A stretch of DNA of 64,000 nt from Halopseudomonas bauzanensis (GCF_900114735.1 NZ_FOUA01000001.1:1-64000), one strand, 5' to 3'. Numbered from the stretch's first letter, positions 46,837 through 56,514 are shown. The notes: a model not told the origin generated them from the sequence alone. Numbers and translations are program-made.

Positions 46837-47235
46837 ATGAAAGCGCTCAGAGCCGTGCCCCTGTTCATGTTACTGGCTGGCTGCAGCAACGCCGAAGAGC
46901 CTGCGGCCGACAGCTGCAGCAACGCCTTGACCACCATGGAAATCAATGCCTGTGCCGCGGCGCAACAGGAGCAGACCGAGGCCCAGTTGAATGCGGTATA
47001 TCAGCAGTTGATGGATCGCCTTGCCGAGCCGGATAGCGGCCTGGATGATCCTGGCTCGGTACGGGAGCAGGTGCGCGCCGCCCAGCGTCTGTGGATCGAC
47101 TTCCGCAAGGCTGATTGCGATGCCCAGTTCGCCCTGTACGCCGGTGGCAGTATCCGCACCGCCGTCTATCTCGGCTGCATGCAGACCCGGGCCGCCCAAC
47201 GGATTACCGAGCTGGAGTCGTATTTCCCCTATTGA
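46837..47235 (+). CDS. LprI-like (DUF1311) lipoprotein
   Basis: The 132-residue product has a lipoprotein signal ending LLAGC (Cys16). It then has the DUF1311/LprI domain with paired cysteines: SCSNALTTMEINACAAAQQEQTEAQLNAVYQQL, ADCDAQFALY and LGCMQTRAAQRI. LprI of Mycobacterium inhibits lysozyme; this fold is shared, but the function here is not shown. It is divergent from the polyester hydrolase and lies 81 bp before the MscS gene. A second LprI-like domain sits in the large lipoprotein at 9.5 kb. Confidence 0.85.
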   Translation: MKALRAVPLFMLLAGCSNAEEPAADSCSNALTTMEINACAAAQQEQTEAQLNAVYQQLMDRLAEPDSGLDDPGSVREQVRAAQRLWIDFRKADCDAQFALYAGGSIRTAVYLGCMQTRAAQRITELESYFPY

Positions 47236-47316
47236 GACGCAGCCGTGCGGTCATAGATTGACGCCGACGCGACGACAGCAGATCATTCCTGCCTGACCGC
47301 AACAGGGATACGCAAC

Positions 47317-48207
47317 ATGTTTGAGAATGTGGATTGGCTACCGGATAACTTCGTCATTTCCGACGCGGTGCTGAGCCTGCTGGCCAGTTCGGCCATTCTG
47401 ATGGTAACGGTTTTCATCCTACGCGCACTGACGACACGCTTCATCCAGCGCACCGTGCAGTCGCCCGAACTGCGTGGCAAATGGCTGGTCAATTCGCGCA
47501 ACGGCTTCCTGCTGCTATTGCTGCTCGGGCTGGTAATGATCTGGGGCGAAGAGCTGCGAACACTGGCACTGTCCATCGTCGCTATCGCTGTGGCGTTCGT
47601 AGTGGCAACCAAGGAACTCATCCTGTGCTTCACTGGCTCGATCCTCAAGAGTGGTTCGCGTTCCTTCGTCCTCGGCGACCGCATCCAGATCAAGGATCTG
47701 CGTGGCGACGTGATCGATCAGAGCCTGCTGGCGACCACCATTCTGGAAGTTGGTCCTGGCAAGCATCTGCACCAGCGCACCGGGCGCCGGATCGTCATTC
47801 CCAACGCGCTGTTCGTATCCGAGCCGGTGATCAACGAAAGCTTCACCACCCACTACGACTTTCATGTGTTCACCATCCCTTTCAAGCGGGAAGATAACTG
47901 GCAGGCAGCCCAGCAAGCATTGCTGGCGTCTGCGACCCGTCACTGCGAACCCTACCTGGAATTGGTGCGGCGCTACATGAGCAAGATCGGCAACCAGCGT
48001 GGCCTGATGATGCCCTCGGTTGACCCTCGGGTAACCATCCAGGTGCCGGTCGCCGGCGAGATCCACCTGACCGTGCGCATCCCCGCCAAAGCCGGTGAGC
48101 GCAATTTCATCGAGCAGGCGATCCTCACCGACGTGTTCTCCGAGAACGACTTCTCCCGCCATCGCGAACGCGATGAGGTGTCGGACACCCCCGCCCCGGC
48201 GCATTGA
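47317..48207 (+). CDS. MscS-family mechanosensitive ion channel
   Basis: The 296-residue product has two or three N-terminal helices (ISDAVLSLLASSAILMVTVFILRAL and NGFLLLLLLGLVMIW). The MscS pore-lining and beta-domain segments are LALSIVAIAVAFVVATKELILCFTGSILK and FVLGDRIQIKDLRGDVIDQSLLATTI. It would relieve osmotic pressure. The pore helix is atypically rich in bulky residues compared with E. coli MscS, so conductance or gating may differ. It precedes copD by 37 bp. Confidence 0.88.
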   Translation: MFENVDWLPDNFVISDAVLSLLASSAILMVTVFILRALTTRFIQRTVQSPELRGKWLVNSRNGFLLLLLLGLVMIWGEELRTLALSIVAIAVAFVVATKELILCFTGSILKSGSRSFVLGDRIQIKDLRGDVIDQSLLATTILEVGPGKHLHQRTGRRIVIPNALFVSEPVINESFTTHYDFHVFTIPFKREDNWQAAQQALLASATRHCEPYLELVRRYMSKIGNQRGLMMPSVDPRVTIQVPVAGEIHLTVRIPAKAGERNFIEQAILTDVFSENDFSRHRERDEVSDTPAPAH

Positions 48208-48244
48208 TCGCGCGGTCAACCCAGCCGCGTCAAGGAAAGCCTCC

Positions 48245-48688
48245 GTGTACAAATATGTTCTGGTATTGCACATTCTGTCCGCCACGATCTGGACCGGCGG
48301 CCACCTGGTCCTGACGCTGGCCCTGCTGCCAAGGATTCTGCGGGAACGTTCGGTGGCCGATCTGCTGGCCTTCGAGTCGGCCTACGAAAAATGGGGCATG
48401 GCGGCGCTGGCGATACAGGTGCTATCCGGCCTCTGGCTCGCCCATACGCTGATCCCGGATATGGGCTCCTGGTTTGCCGCGGACAATTTCGTCACCCGGC
48501 TGATCTTGCTGAAACTGACCTTGCTCGCGCTGACTCTGGCCGTGGCGATGGACGCGCGACTGCGGGTCATTCCCCGGCTATCGGCCGATACTCTACCGGC
48601 CATGGCGCTGCGCATTCGATTGATCACCACCCTCGGCGTAGCCTTCGTTATCGTCGGCACCACTTTCCGTACTGGCCCCTGGCTCTAG
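48245..48688 (+). CDS. CopD-family membrane protein
   Basis: A GTG start at 48245, with AAGGA at 48232-48236, gives 147 residues with four membrane helices and a CopD-like pattern: HILSATIWTGGHLVLTLALLPRIL at the N-terminus and WGMAALAIQVLSGLWLAHTL. The histidines in the first helix are typical of haem or copper coordination in the family. A longer start inside the MscS gene is rejected. A copper or haem role is likely but not certain. Confidence 0.8.
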   Translation: MYKYVLVLHILSATIWTGGHLVLTLALLPRILRERSVADLLAFESAYEKWGMAALAIQVLSGLWLAHTLIPDMGSWFAADNFVTRLILLKLTLLALTLAVAMDARLRVIPRLSADTLPAMALRIRLITTLGVAFVIVGTTFRTGPWL

Positions 48689-48793
48689 GCGATGTGCGCC
48701 CTGAAGGGGTGAAACGCTCTGAGCCGAAGCCAAGCGTATCCCGTGACGGCTCACCTGCGTCTATGCTGGAGTCAAGGCAGGAAGGGGAAAGAT

Positions 48794-50980
48794 ATGGCTA
48801 GGCGGCTCGGCAATGCGCTGCGAGTGTTATTGAGTTCTTACGTGACGACCGGCATATCTGCCGGGGTCGGACTCTTACTGGTGTCAGCCGGCGTCTATCT
48901 GCTGTTCGGCCGCTTCCCCGCCTCGGTGGCCGCCGTGGGCGCCATCATCTGTATCCCGCCCGATCATGCCCTGCCCCGGCGCGGCAAGCTCCGCAGCCTG
49001 CTGCCAGCGGCCCTGCTCGGTCTGCCGCTGTTCGTCAGCGTCCAGGCACTGCACGACCAGCCGCTGTATCTGGGATTGCTGCTGGTCCCGGCAACCTTCT
49101 TCGCATTTCTGGCTGGTGCCTGGGGGCAGCGCGGAGTACCCATCGTCATCTCCATCATGCTCGCGATGATCTTCTCGATGGCCATACCCCAGCATCTCAA
49201 CACCGGCTCACTGATGAATACCGCCTTGTATTTCGCCATGGGGTCGGCGTGCTACGTGTTGTATGCCACCGCGTCCAATGCGCTGCTCAACGGCCGCTAT
49301 CGGGTGCAATTGCTGGCACAGTCCATGCTGACGCTGAGCCAGTTGATGCGCACCCAGGCCGACCGCTTCGACCCGACGACGGATACCCCGTCGACCGGCC
49401 AGTTGATGCAGCAGCAAGCCGCATTGGCGGATCAGTTGCAATCGGCCCGCGATCTGCTGCTGGAGTCGCCACGCACAACCCGCCGCCAGCGTCTGGCCGC
49501 CATGCTGATCAACGTGCTGGAAATGCGCGACCACCTGTTGGCCAGCGAGCTGGATCTGGACCTGATCAAATCCCGACCGGATTCGGCGGAGGCTTTGACC
49601 GCCATGCGCAAGGTCATCGATCAACTGGCGGATGAGGTCGATCGGATGGCCGATGCGCTGTTGCGCGGTCGCAAGCCCGCACCGCTCACTGACCTGCGAC
49701 CAGCGCTGGCGGCGCTCAACCGGATCCAGGCCGAGTCATCCGGCCAGCCGGGCGATACACCGTCACTTCGCACCCTGCTGCGTGGCCTGACCAACCGGGT
49801 AGGCAACATCAACGACGAGATTCTGCGGTTGAACCGGCTGGCACGTGGCGATGTGGAACCTGATCTGGCGGCAGTACGCACTGCCTGGCAGCTGTTCGTC
49901 AGCCCCACCAACTGGTCACTACGCCCGATCCTGGTGCTGTGGCGTTGGGATGCGCCGCCGATGCGCCACGCCATCCGCGCTGCGCTGGCGATCGGCACCG
50001 GCTATCTGCTGTCCCTGGCGCTGCCTTGGGCTACCCACGGTTACTGGATCCTGGTAACCATCGTGGTAGTACTGCGCGGCAGCCTGTCGCAGACTCTGGA
50101 GCGCCGCAACAGCCGTGTCGCCGGCACCATACTGGGCTGCGTTCTGGCCGGCGCGATTCTTTCCACCCAGGCACCGACGCTACTGCTGCTGGTGATAGTG
50201 CCGATTGCCCAGGCGGTATCCCATTCCTTCGCCATCAAACGCTATCTGATCACCGCCGTCGCGGCGACGGTGGTCAGCCTGGTCCAGGCGCACCTGCTCA
50301 GTGGCGTCGATATTCCGGTATTCAATGCGCTGGAGCGCATTGCCGACACCCTGATCGGGGTCGGCATCGCCTGGGCGTTCAGCTATGTATTGCCATCCTG
50401 GGAACGCAGTCAGATTCCCTCGCTGGTGAACCGCACACTGCTGGCTCAGGCCCGGCATGCGCAGGTCGCGCTGAACCTGGGTCATCTGACCGCGGTGGAT
50501 AACGAGCCGGAGCTGGAGTGGCGACTTGCTCGCAAGGAGGCCTATGACAGCCTCTCGGCGCTGGTTCAGGCTACCCGGCGATCCATCGCCGAGCCACGAG
50601 CGGTACGGCCCAGACTCGAATCACTGGAAAGCCTGCTGGGGCATGGTTATCAGTTGTTGGCACAACTGACCACGGTGAAAACCATGTTATTGATGCGGCG
50701 GCATCAGGAGCAAGAAGATGTCCAAGACGCACTGCGCGTAGCAGCTGCAAAAATCGACAGTACCCTGACCGCCGCACAAGCGCCGGAGCCGAGCATACCG
50801 CTGAGCGTGGGAGGATGGGAGCAGGAAGGAACCTACAGTGACCCTTTCGTCTATGACCTGAAACCCTGGATACTGCGACGGCTGGATCTAGCTTGCGGCA
50901 TCGCGGAACGCATCACCGCCGACGCCAACACCGCATTGCAGCCGGCTGGGGAGCCTGAGCGCTCCCCCGACCGGCAGTAA
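48794..50980 (+). CDS. FUSC-family inner membrane protein (aromatic acid/fusaric acid exporter-like)
   Basis: The 728-residue product (from MARRLGNALRV, AAGGGG upstream) has two blocks of membrane helices. The first is about residues 15-165; the second, about residues 395-535, contains RAALAIGTGYLLSLALPWATHGYWILVTIVVVLRGSLSQTLERR, a FUSC signature. A helical cytoplasmic domain follows each. Such proteins work with AaeA/EmrA-type partners in efflux of aromatic acids, but none is adjacent here. Substrate unknown. Its stop lies within a hairpin shared with the next gene. Confidence 0.88.
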   Translation: MARRLGNALRVLLSSYVTTGISAGVGLLLVSAGVYLLFGRFPASVAAVGAIICIPPDHALPRRGKLRSLLPAALLGLPLFVSVQALHDQPLYLGLLLVPATFFAFLAGAWGQRGVPIVISIMLAMIFSMAIPQHLNTGSLMNTALYFAMGSACYVLYATASNALLNGRYRVQLLAQSMLTLSQLMRTQADRFDPTTDTPSTGQLMQQQAALADQLQSARDLLLESPRTTRRQRLAAMLINVLEMRDHLLASELDLDLIKSRPDSAEALTAMRKVIDQLADEVDRMADALLRGRKPAPLTDLRPALAALNRIQAESSGQPGDTPSLRTLLRGLTNRVGNINDEILRLNRLARGDVEPDLAAVRTAWQLFVSPTNWSLRPILVLWRWDAPPMRHAIRAALAIGTGYLLSLALPWATHGYWILVTIVVVLRGSLSQTLERRNSRVAGTILGCVLAGAILSTQAPTLLLLVIVPIAQAVSHSFAIKRYLITAVAATVVSLVQAHLLSGVDIPVFNALERIADTLIGVGIAWAFSYVLPSWERSQIPSLVNRTLLAQARHAQVALNLGHLTAVDNEPELEWRLARKEAYDSLSALVQATRRSIAEPRAVRPRLESLESLLGHGYQLLAQLTTVKTMLLMRRHQEQEDVQDALRVAAAKIDSTLTAAQAPEPSIPLSVGGWEQEGTYSDPFVYDLKPWILRRLDLACGIAERITADANTALQPAGEPERSPDRQ

Positions 50981-50990
50981 CGCTGCCGGT
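50970..50990. terminator. Shared hairpin between two convergent genes
   Basis: ACCGGCAG and CTGCCGGT pair perfectly over eight bases around TAACG. The loop holds the FUSC stop, and the first base of the small minus-strand gene's stop codon begins at its right edge. No long U-tract is seen on either strand. Confidence 0.55.
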
Positions 50991-51121
50991 TACACCATGT
51001 CCGCATTGGTGCGTCTGGCTTCGCGGTAGTCACGCACCACCGCGTAGCTGATCAGCCCGAGCATGCCCAGGGTAATAGCGGGCCAGACCAGGATGTAGGA
51101 ACCCAGAATGATTGTCTGCAT
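50990..51121 (-). CDS. Small membrane protein, putative transporter small subunit (43 residues)
   Basis: The frame is too short for standard ORF lists. It starts ATG at 51121 after CAAGGAGA and reads MQTIILGSYILVWPAITLGM, then LGLISYAVVRDYREARRTNADMV. One membrane helix and a charged C-terminal tail are clear. It lies 59 bp downstream of the sodium:solute symporter on the same strand. NCBI annotation uses the term putative transporter small subunit for such Pseudomonas partners; I rely on recall for that. Co-transcription with the symporter is likely. Confidence 0.75.
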   Translation of the reverse strand: MQTIILGSYILVWPAITLGMLGLISYAVVRDYREARRTNADMV

Positions 51122-51180
51122 GATTATTCTCCTTGGTTGAAAGAGCAGCCTGCGGCCACCGCAGGCTGCTGAAAATTGTT

Positions 51181-52851
51181 TCAGCGAGCGGCGACCGTCT
51201 CGCCCTTCAGTTCGTCGGCGGCGGGCTTGTTGTACTCCACCACCCGCTCCTGAATGAGATCGAAATCAAAGCGTTCGTTGCTGGCCAGACTGATGACAGT
51301 ACAAACCAGTGTGCTCACGCCGTAGGCGGTCAGGGACGAAAGCAACACGGTGTATTCGCGCAACGTGCCCACGCCGATCCAGGCCACCACCACGGCAGCG
51401 ATGAAGAAAGCCGCTACACCCAAACGCTTGCCCAGGAAGCCGAAAACCATCAAGCCGCCCACCACACCTGCGCCGATCGATGCCAGCAGCTCGACGCCAA
51501 TGGCCAGCACTCCCGTCATTGGCAGCAGGTCGAAACGCACGAGACAGAAAACCGCCAGCGCCGAGAGCACCGCCCAGGTAAAGGCCTTGTTGGTAACACG
51601 GTCCCAGAAGCAACTGGCGATAACCGGGAACACCACAGCGCCCCAGAGCGCGCCAACGAATACCAGCATGACCAGGATATCCAGCGAAAAACTGGCGAGA
51701 ATGATGCCCAGCACGGTGGCGACGATCATGGTCATTCGACCGATCAGCAGCATCTTCTTCGGATCGGCATTGTTCTTGGCGATGTTCTTGCCATACACGT
51801 CGGCCATCATGATCGCCGACAGTGCTGACAGGTCGGAGTCGGCGGTGGAAGACAGCGAACCGATTACCAGGATGAAGAACAGGCCGATGAAGAACGGCGG
51901 CAGATAACTCGACACCATCTGCGGGATCAGATTGTTCATGTTGCCATTTATCGGCTCCACGCCCAGTGTCAGCGCCATCAGACCGATCATGCCCAGGCCG
52001 ATGACAATCGCACCGTAGCTGATGGTCGCAGTGATAAAGGTCGGCTTGATATGCGACTCATCCACCGCGAACAGCCGCTGGGAGATGGTCTGGTTGCCGA
52101 TGGCGTAGGCCAGCACCGCCACGAAGTACGGCGCGCCCTGATGCAGGAAGGCTTCACGGGAGAAGATATTGGCCTGCTCCGCTGTCAGGTTCGACAGGTT
52201 GTCGACCATCACCGCCGGCCCGCCCATGGCAAACAGCACCGCGGGAATGATCACCACCGCAATTGCCATCATGGCGATCAACTGGGCGAAGTCGGTGAAT
52301 ACCGAGGCCCGAAAACCCGAATACAGGGTGTAGCTGAGCACCCCCAGTCCGGCAATGACGATCCCCGCCTGGAAGGACAGCGGCGACAGCACCGACACCA
52401 GCGCACCCGCCGCCGTCAGGTTGACCATCAGACTGATGATGCTGCCGAGCAGGTTGGACAACGCCAGGATCAGCTGGCTGGAAGCGCCATGGCGCGCATG
52501 AATCAGCTCACCCAGCGTATGGGCATTGGGCGCCAGTTCGCGAAAGCGACGGCCAAAGGGGTAGATGAACAGGATCATCAGCGCGCCCCAGAAACCGTAA
52601 TGCAGCGGCCCGGAAACACCATAGGTGTAACCCGAGGTGGCAGCCGCGTAGAAGGATGCCGCCCAGATCCAGGTGGCCGTCATGCTCGCCGCGCCCATAC
52701 CCAGGCCGATCCGCTGGTTGGCGACCATAAAGCCATCGGCATCCCCATCGTTTTGCTTGAGCCGGGTGGAGAGCAGATAAGTGCCGCCATAGAAGGCAAC
52801 CATCAACAACAGGACCGTGATGGTGGAAAATTGAAACAATTCGGAATTCAC
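51181..52851 (-). CDS. Sodium:solute symporter (SSS family)
   Basis: A GTG start (52851), with AGGTCAAG before it, gives 556 residues and about 13 membrane helices. SSS-family features include MGAASMTATWIWAASFYAAATSGYTYGVSGPLHYGFWGAL near the N-terminus and the Na+-site region IGSLSSTADSDLSALSAI. The substrate is unclear; related proteins carry urea, acetate, pantothenate or sugars. It is followed by the 43-residue small subunit gene. No regulator lies next to it. Confidence 0.9.
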   Translation of the reverse strand: MNSELFQFSTITVLLLMVAFYGGTYLLSTRLKQNDGDADGFMVANQRIGLGMGAASMTATWIWAASFYAAATSGYTYGVSGPLHYGFWGALMILFIYPFGRRFRELAPNAHTLGELIHARHGASSQLILALSNLLGSIISLMVNLTAAGALVSVLSPLSFQAGIVIAGLGVLSYTLYSGFRASVFTDFAQLIAMMAIAVVIIPAVLFAMGGPAVMVDNLSNLTAEQANIFSREAFLHQGAPYFVAVLAYAIGNQTISQRLFAVDESHIKPTFITATISYGAIVIGLGMIGLMALTLGVEPINGNMNNLIPQMVSSYLPPFFIGLFFILVIGSLSSTADSDLSALSAIMMADVYGKNIAKNNADPKKMLLIGRMTMIVATVLGIILASFSLDILVMLVFVGALWGAVVFPVIASCFWDRVTNKAFTWAVLSALAVFCLVRFDLLPMTGVLAIGVELLASIGAGVVGGLMVFGFLGKRLGVAAFFIAAVVVAWIGVGTLREYTVLLSSLTAYGVSTLVCTVISLASNERFDFDLIQERVVEYNKPAADELKGETVAAR

Positions 52852-53113
52852 TACTTGACCTCAAGGCTTTTTGCGGCGGAGCCCAGCACCCGAATTCGGG
52901 GCATGACCGAACCACAAAAAAGAAACGAAATCGCTCCGCTGCGCTCGACTTACGCGCACGACAAACGACCATGAAACAAGAATGCTCTGGAAAACGCAGC
53001 GCGCCGGAGTCCGGCCAAACGCGAATGAAAAACCTGATTCAGGCCCGATGAAAGATCAGCGTGGCCGAGCGTTGCCGCTTTTCAGAGATTCCCGGGAGAG
53101 GACAGCAGAAGTG
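52852..53113. other. Upstream region of the symporter, no gene seen
   Basis: This 262-bp stretch holds the presumed symporter promoter. I find no clear -10/-35 pair and no convincing ORF. The whole gap extends to 53623 and contains only the small ORF at 53114-53209; the remaining 53210-53623 is AT-richer, with an antisense open frame (53240-53788) that is judged spurious. Confidence 0.4.
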
Positions 53114-53209
53114 CTAATGGTAGCCTTTGTAGGCTGAATGATTGTAAAACGCGGTCTTTAAACGAAGGGCTGATGCTAAGTCTTTATCACGATAGTTGAA
53201 CATAGACAT
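53114..53209 (-). CDS. Small protein of 31 residues with a strong ribosome site, unverified
   Basis: On the minus strand GGAG lies eight bases before the ATG at 53209. The frame codes MSMFNYRDKDLASALRLKTA, then FYNHSAYKGYH and stops at TAG. Composition is polar, with four Tyr and no membrane helix. Near its 3' end it carries an AGCCT/AGGCT hairpin. I do not recognise a family. It is isolated in a 770-bp gap between the symporter and yjdM. Confidence 0.5.
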   Translation of the reverse strand: MSMFNYRDKDLASALRLKTAFYNHSAYKGYH

Positions 53210-53623
53210 TATTTATTCTCCGATGCTACTTCTGTCCATTTATATGGCTGGCTTTACGAACATCTCCTGATGCAAACATAACCGGACGTATTGGGTAATC
53301 GACCCGTATTCACCCGACAGACAATGAAACAACGCTGTCGATACCTGCGAAAGTGGCGATGAACAGCAGACTTTACAATGGCGATATCGACTGGACAGAA
53401 CGCCTGTTTCAGGGCCATGCCGACTTATTCGATTGGTCGATTCTACAGCAGTAGTCTCTTTGCTACAACCTTGGGACTTTTCTGTACCCAGCCATGAAAG
53501 AGCCGAAGCCCTCTGGTTCGGGGCCTGCAAATGGACAACCCCTCCTCCGCATGCTACTGTCCGGGCCAATTCAAACAGGCTTTCACCCAGGCTCCGAGAG
53601 CCGGAAACAATGAAGGTAATATC

Positions 53624-53965
53624 ATGAGCACACTTCCCAACTGTCCCTCTTGCAGCTCCGAATATACTTACGAAGATGGGACCATGTATGTCTGTCCGGA
53701 GTGCGCGCATGAATGGGCAAAAGAGGGTGAACAAGAAGCTCTGGCAGATGAGACTGTTATCACCGATGCCCATGGCAATATTCTGCAAGATGGGGATTCG
53801 GTTACCGTCATCAAAGACTTGAAGATCAAGGGCTCCTCTTCAGTCGTGAAGGTCGGCACGAAGGTAAAGAATATCCGGCTGGTGGGCGGAGATCACGACA
53901 TCGATTGTCGGATCGAGGGCATCGGTGCGATGAAACTCAAGTCCGAGTTCGTCAAGAAGAGCTGA
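53624..53965 (+). CDS. yjdM: YjdM (PhnA-type) zinc-ribbon protein
   Basis: The 113-residue product has an N-terminal zinc ribbon ([26 protein letters not shown], four Cys) and a C-terminal domain of the YjdM/PhnA family ([37 protein letters not shown]). AAGG precedes the ATG. Despite the old name PhnA, YjdM is not the phosphonoacetate hydrolase; its function is not settled. The stop abuts that of the next, convergent gene. Confidence 0.94.
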   Translation: MSTLPNCPSCSSEYTYEDGTMYVCPECAHEWAKEGEQEALADETVITDAHGNILQDGDSVTVIKDLKIKGSSSVVKVGTKVKNIRLVGGDHDIDCRIEGIGAMKLKSEFVKKS

Positions 53966-54433
53966 TCAGTAATTCTTCACCAGCGTGGCGCCCCAGGCCA
54001 CCGCCATCGAGCCGACGGCGACCAGACTGATGGGTTTGCGCAACGCGGGGTACCAATCCGGCGCCAGGCCGTGCCTGACCGCCCAGATGTCCGCATAATA
54101 CAGCGCGGCGAAGGCACAGAAGAACAGCGGTACGGCGAAGTCGATCGGCAGGCTCAGAGCGAACCAGCCCAGCAGCGGCGGAATGACGGACAGGCCCAAT
54201 TGAATCGGTGCGTCGGGGCTCGACTCATCGGCCCGCATGGCCAATCCCCAGTGAATTGCGCCCATAAAGGCCAGCATCACCGCGGCGAAGGCAAGCAGTT
54301 CTTCCATCACCCAGACACGCCAGCCCTCCGGAATAACCCACAAACCCAGTGCGCCGGTAACAAAAGGCACCAGTGCAGCCATGGCCAGCCCAACGGCAAG
54401 CCCGGGTGGGCGTGAGGCATTGAAAGGGTGCAC
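53966..54433 (-). CDS. DUF3429 membrane protein
   Basis: The 155-residue product has five membrane helices, as in DUF3429 proteins (LGLWVIPEGWRVWVMEELLAFAAVMLAFMGAIHWGLAMR, LGLSVIPPLLGWFALSLP). The role is unknown. Stop codons of this gene and yjdM are adjacent without a gap. Confidence 0.82.
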   Translation of the reverse strand: MHPFNASRPPGLAVGLAMAALVPFVTGALGLWVIPEGWRVWVMEELLAFAAVMLAFMGAIHWGLAMRADESSPDAPIQLGLSVIPPLLGWFALSLPIDFAVPLFFCAFAALYYADIWAVRHGLAPDWYPALRKPISLVAVGSMAVAWGATLVKNY

Positions 54434-54483
54434 TGCAGGCTCCTGTCTAACAGCGTGAACGCGCTCACATTACAACCGCGGCC

Positions 54484-56514
54484 CTAACCAGGCAAGTCCA
54501 GCGACGTAATCGATCGCCGCGGGCGGGTGCGCGGCAAGACCCGCAGCAGGTTTCGCAGGGCCAGGTTCAACTGTGTTGCTGCCGGCGTAGCTGCCGCCGG
54601 CGCGGTGGCATAGCTCAGACGGATGTATTCAGCGAAGAAGGCCGCCAGTTCTGCCTTCTGCCCAGGCAGTATTTGCTCCAGTCGTTGTTGCCAGTGACGC
54701 GGCCCTTCTCCCGTCTTTGCCTGCAGCTGCAGCCGCGCCAGACGCCGGTTCAGCGTCTGCCAGGCCCGCTGCTGCGGGTCACGCGGTTGCCGGGCTGGAC
54801 GGAGGATCCACAACGCCATCGGCAGCATGAACAGCAACAGCACACCCAGGGAAATCAGACCTATACGCTGCCAGTCGGCCGTGCCCAGCCAGCGGCGGAA
54901 GAATTCCAATTGACGCTCGCTCTGGTAGCCCAGTACTCGCAGTTGCCATTGATAGTTGAGATCATCCCAGAACAGCCGCGTATTGTTCAGCCAACCGATG
55001 TCGCGGTAGCGTGCTGCAGCCAGGGGCGAGTTCTCGAGAAAACTGCCCTCCTCCGACAATGCGTCCTGCAAGCCCCGCTCGATACGCTCTGGCGCCACCT
55101 GGAAGGTCGGATCGACCGACACCCACCCCTGCCCTGGCAACCATGCCTCGACCCAGGCGTGGGCGTCGAACTGATGTACCAGCACGTAATTGCCCCGCGG
55201 ATTGATTTCCCCACCCTGGTAGCCAGCGACGACCCGAGCTGGAATGCCCGCCGCACGCAGGACAAAGGTCATGGCGCCGGCGAAATGCGCACAGAAGCCG
55301 CGGCGGCTGTCGAACAGAAACTCATCATTGCTGTGCAGTCCCAACGGGGTTGGACGCAGAGTGTAATGGAAGGGTTCGCGGTTGAAATGGCCAAGCAGCG
55401 CCAGAACCAGATCTGCATCCTCGGGATGGGATTGACGCAATTGCGCAGCGAAGGCTCGACTGCGGGGGTCGCTACCCTCCGGCAACTGCAGATTGACCCG
55501 TTCCTGCAAGGGGTCCAGCTCCTGCGGTTGCAGCAGGCTGTCCATCCTGGAGCTGGCGACGTAGGAAATAGCCCGTCCCAGCGGCTGCCGGGCCTGCAGC
55601 ACGAAATCGCCGGTGAGCAGCAAGCGCTCATCCTCGGTACTGGCGCCGCGCAGGCTGAATACCCAGGGTTGGTTACTGGCCGGGGCAATGACGCGGTAGC
55701 CAATCGGCTCGCCCCGTGGCTGCCACTCCGGTGGCGCCGCCGCCGTGGTGAAGCGCGAACGGCTCCAGGTGCGGCCATCGAAGCGGCTCAGGGTCATGGC
55801 GCGCCAATACAGCTGTGGCTGCGCCGGCACTGCATCGTCGAACGCCGCACGGAAGGCCAGCTCACCGGAACGGGCCAGCTCGGCCACATCTGCCGGCGCC
55901 ATGCTTTCCGCCAGCCCGGTGCGCGCCTGGTTGCCCGGTGCATTGACCGACCATAGCGGGCCCAGGCGCGGAAACAGCACGAACAGAACCACCATCAGCG
56001 GCACGGCTTGCATCAGCAGTATGCCGCCGGTGCGCATGGCCCGAGCCGGGTCATTGCGCCCCGGTGTCTGTTGCAGACCGACCAGTGCCGCCACCAGCAC
56101 CAGCAAGGAGAAACACTGGAACAGCGCCAGCGGTATGCCCTGATCGAACAGAAAAGCCGCGGCGACGATGAAAAAGCCGAGGTAGATGACCACCAGCGCG
56201 TCGCGGGGCTTGCGCATTTCCAGCAGTTTGAGCATGAACAGCATCAATAGCAGCATCACCGCGGCATCAAGCCCGATCAGGGTCCCCTGCACCAGAAACA
56301 CCCCGGTAGTCACCAGTACCAGCGCCAGCACCCGTACCAGGAATCCCGGATAGGGCCAACGCATGCGCTGAATCTGCACCCGCCACAATGCACAGCCCAA
56401 CCACAGGGCGGCTACCCACACCGGTAACCGGGGCAGGTGTGGCGCCAGTGCGACCACTTGTGCGGTGAGCAACCAGACCAGACTGTTGCGGGGTATCAGC
56501 GCATAGGACGTCAT
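54484..56514 (-). CDS. TgpA-type transglutaminase-like membrane protein
   Basis: The 676-residue product (start at 56514, ATGA overlap with the upstream gene) has about five N-terminal membrane helices, a periplasmic transglutaminase core with RRGFCAHFAGAMTFVLRAAGIPARVVAGY (Cys408), HQFDAHAWVEAWLPGQGWVSVDPT for the His and Asp, and a C-terminal helix plus cytoplasmic tail. This is the TgpA layout, an essential periplasmic transglutaminase in Pseudomonas aeruginosa. It completes the operon moxR-DUF58-tgpA. The longer frame to 56646 is excluded because it overlaps the DUF58 gene. Confidence 0.92.
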   Translation of the reverse strand: MTSYALIPRNSLVWLLTAQVVALAPHLPRLPVWVAALWLGCALWRVQIQRMRWPYPGFLVRVLALVLVTTGVFLVQGTLIGLDAAVMLLLMLFMLKLLEMRKPRDALVVIYLGFFIVAAAFLFDQGIPLALFQCFSLLVLVAALVGLQQTPGRNDPARAMRTGGILLMQAVPLMVVLFVLFPRLGPLWSVNAPGNQARTGLAESMAPADVAELARSGELAFRAAFDDAVPAQPQLYWRAMTLSRFDGRTWSRSRFTTAAAPPEWQPRGEPIGYRVIAPASNQPWVFSLRGASTEDERLLLTGDFVLQARQPLGRAISYVASSRMDSLLQPQELDPLQERVNLQLPEGSDPRSRAFAAQLRQSHPEDADLVLALLGHFNREPFHYTLRPTPLGLHSNDEFLFDSRRGFCAHFAGAMTFVLRAAGIPARVVAGYQGGEINPRGNYVLVHQFDAHAWVEAWLPGQGWVSVDPTFQVAPERIERGLQDALSEEGSFLENSPLAAARYRDIGWLNNTRLFWDDLNYQWQLRVLGYQSERQLEFFRRWLGTADWQRIGLISLGVLLLFMLPMALWILRPARQPRDPQQRAWQTLNRRLARLQLQAKTGEGPRHWQQRLEQILPGQKAELAAFFAEYIRLSYATAPAAATPAATQLNLALRNLLRVLPRTRPRRSITSLDLPG

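Noticed and set aside
53240-53788. 182-codon minus-strand frame over the yjdM start
   Set aside because: It overlaps yjdM on the opposite strand, has no ribosome site and no recognisable protein.
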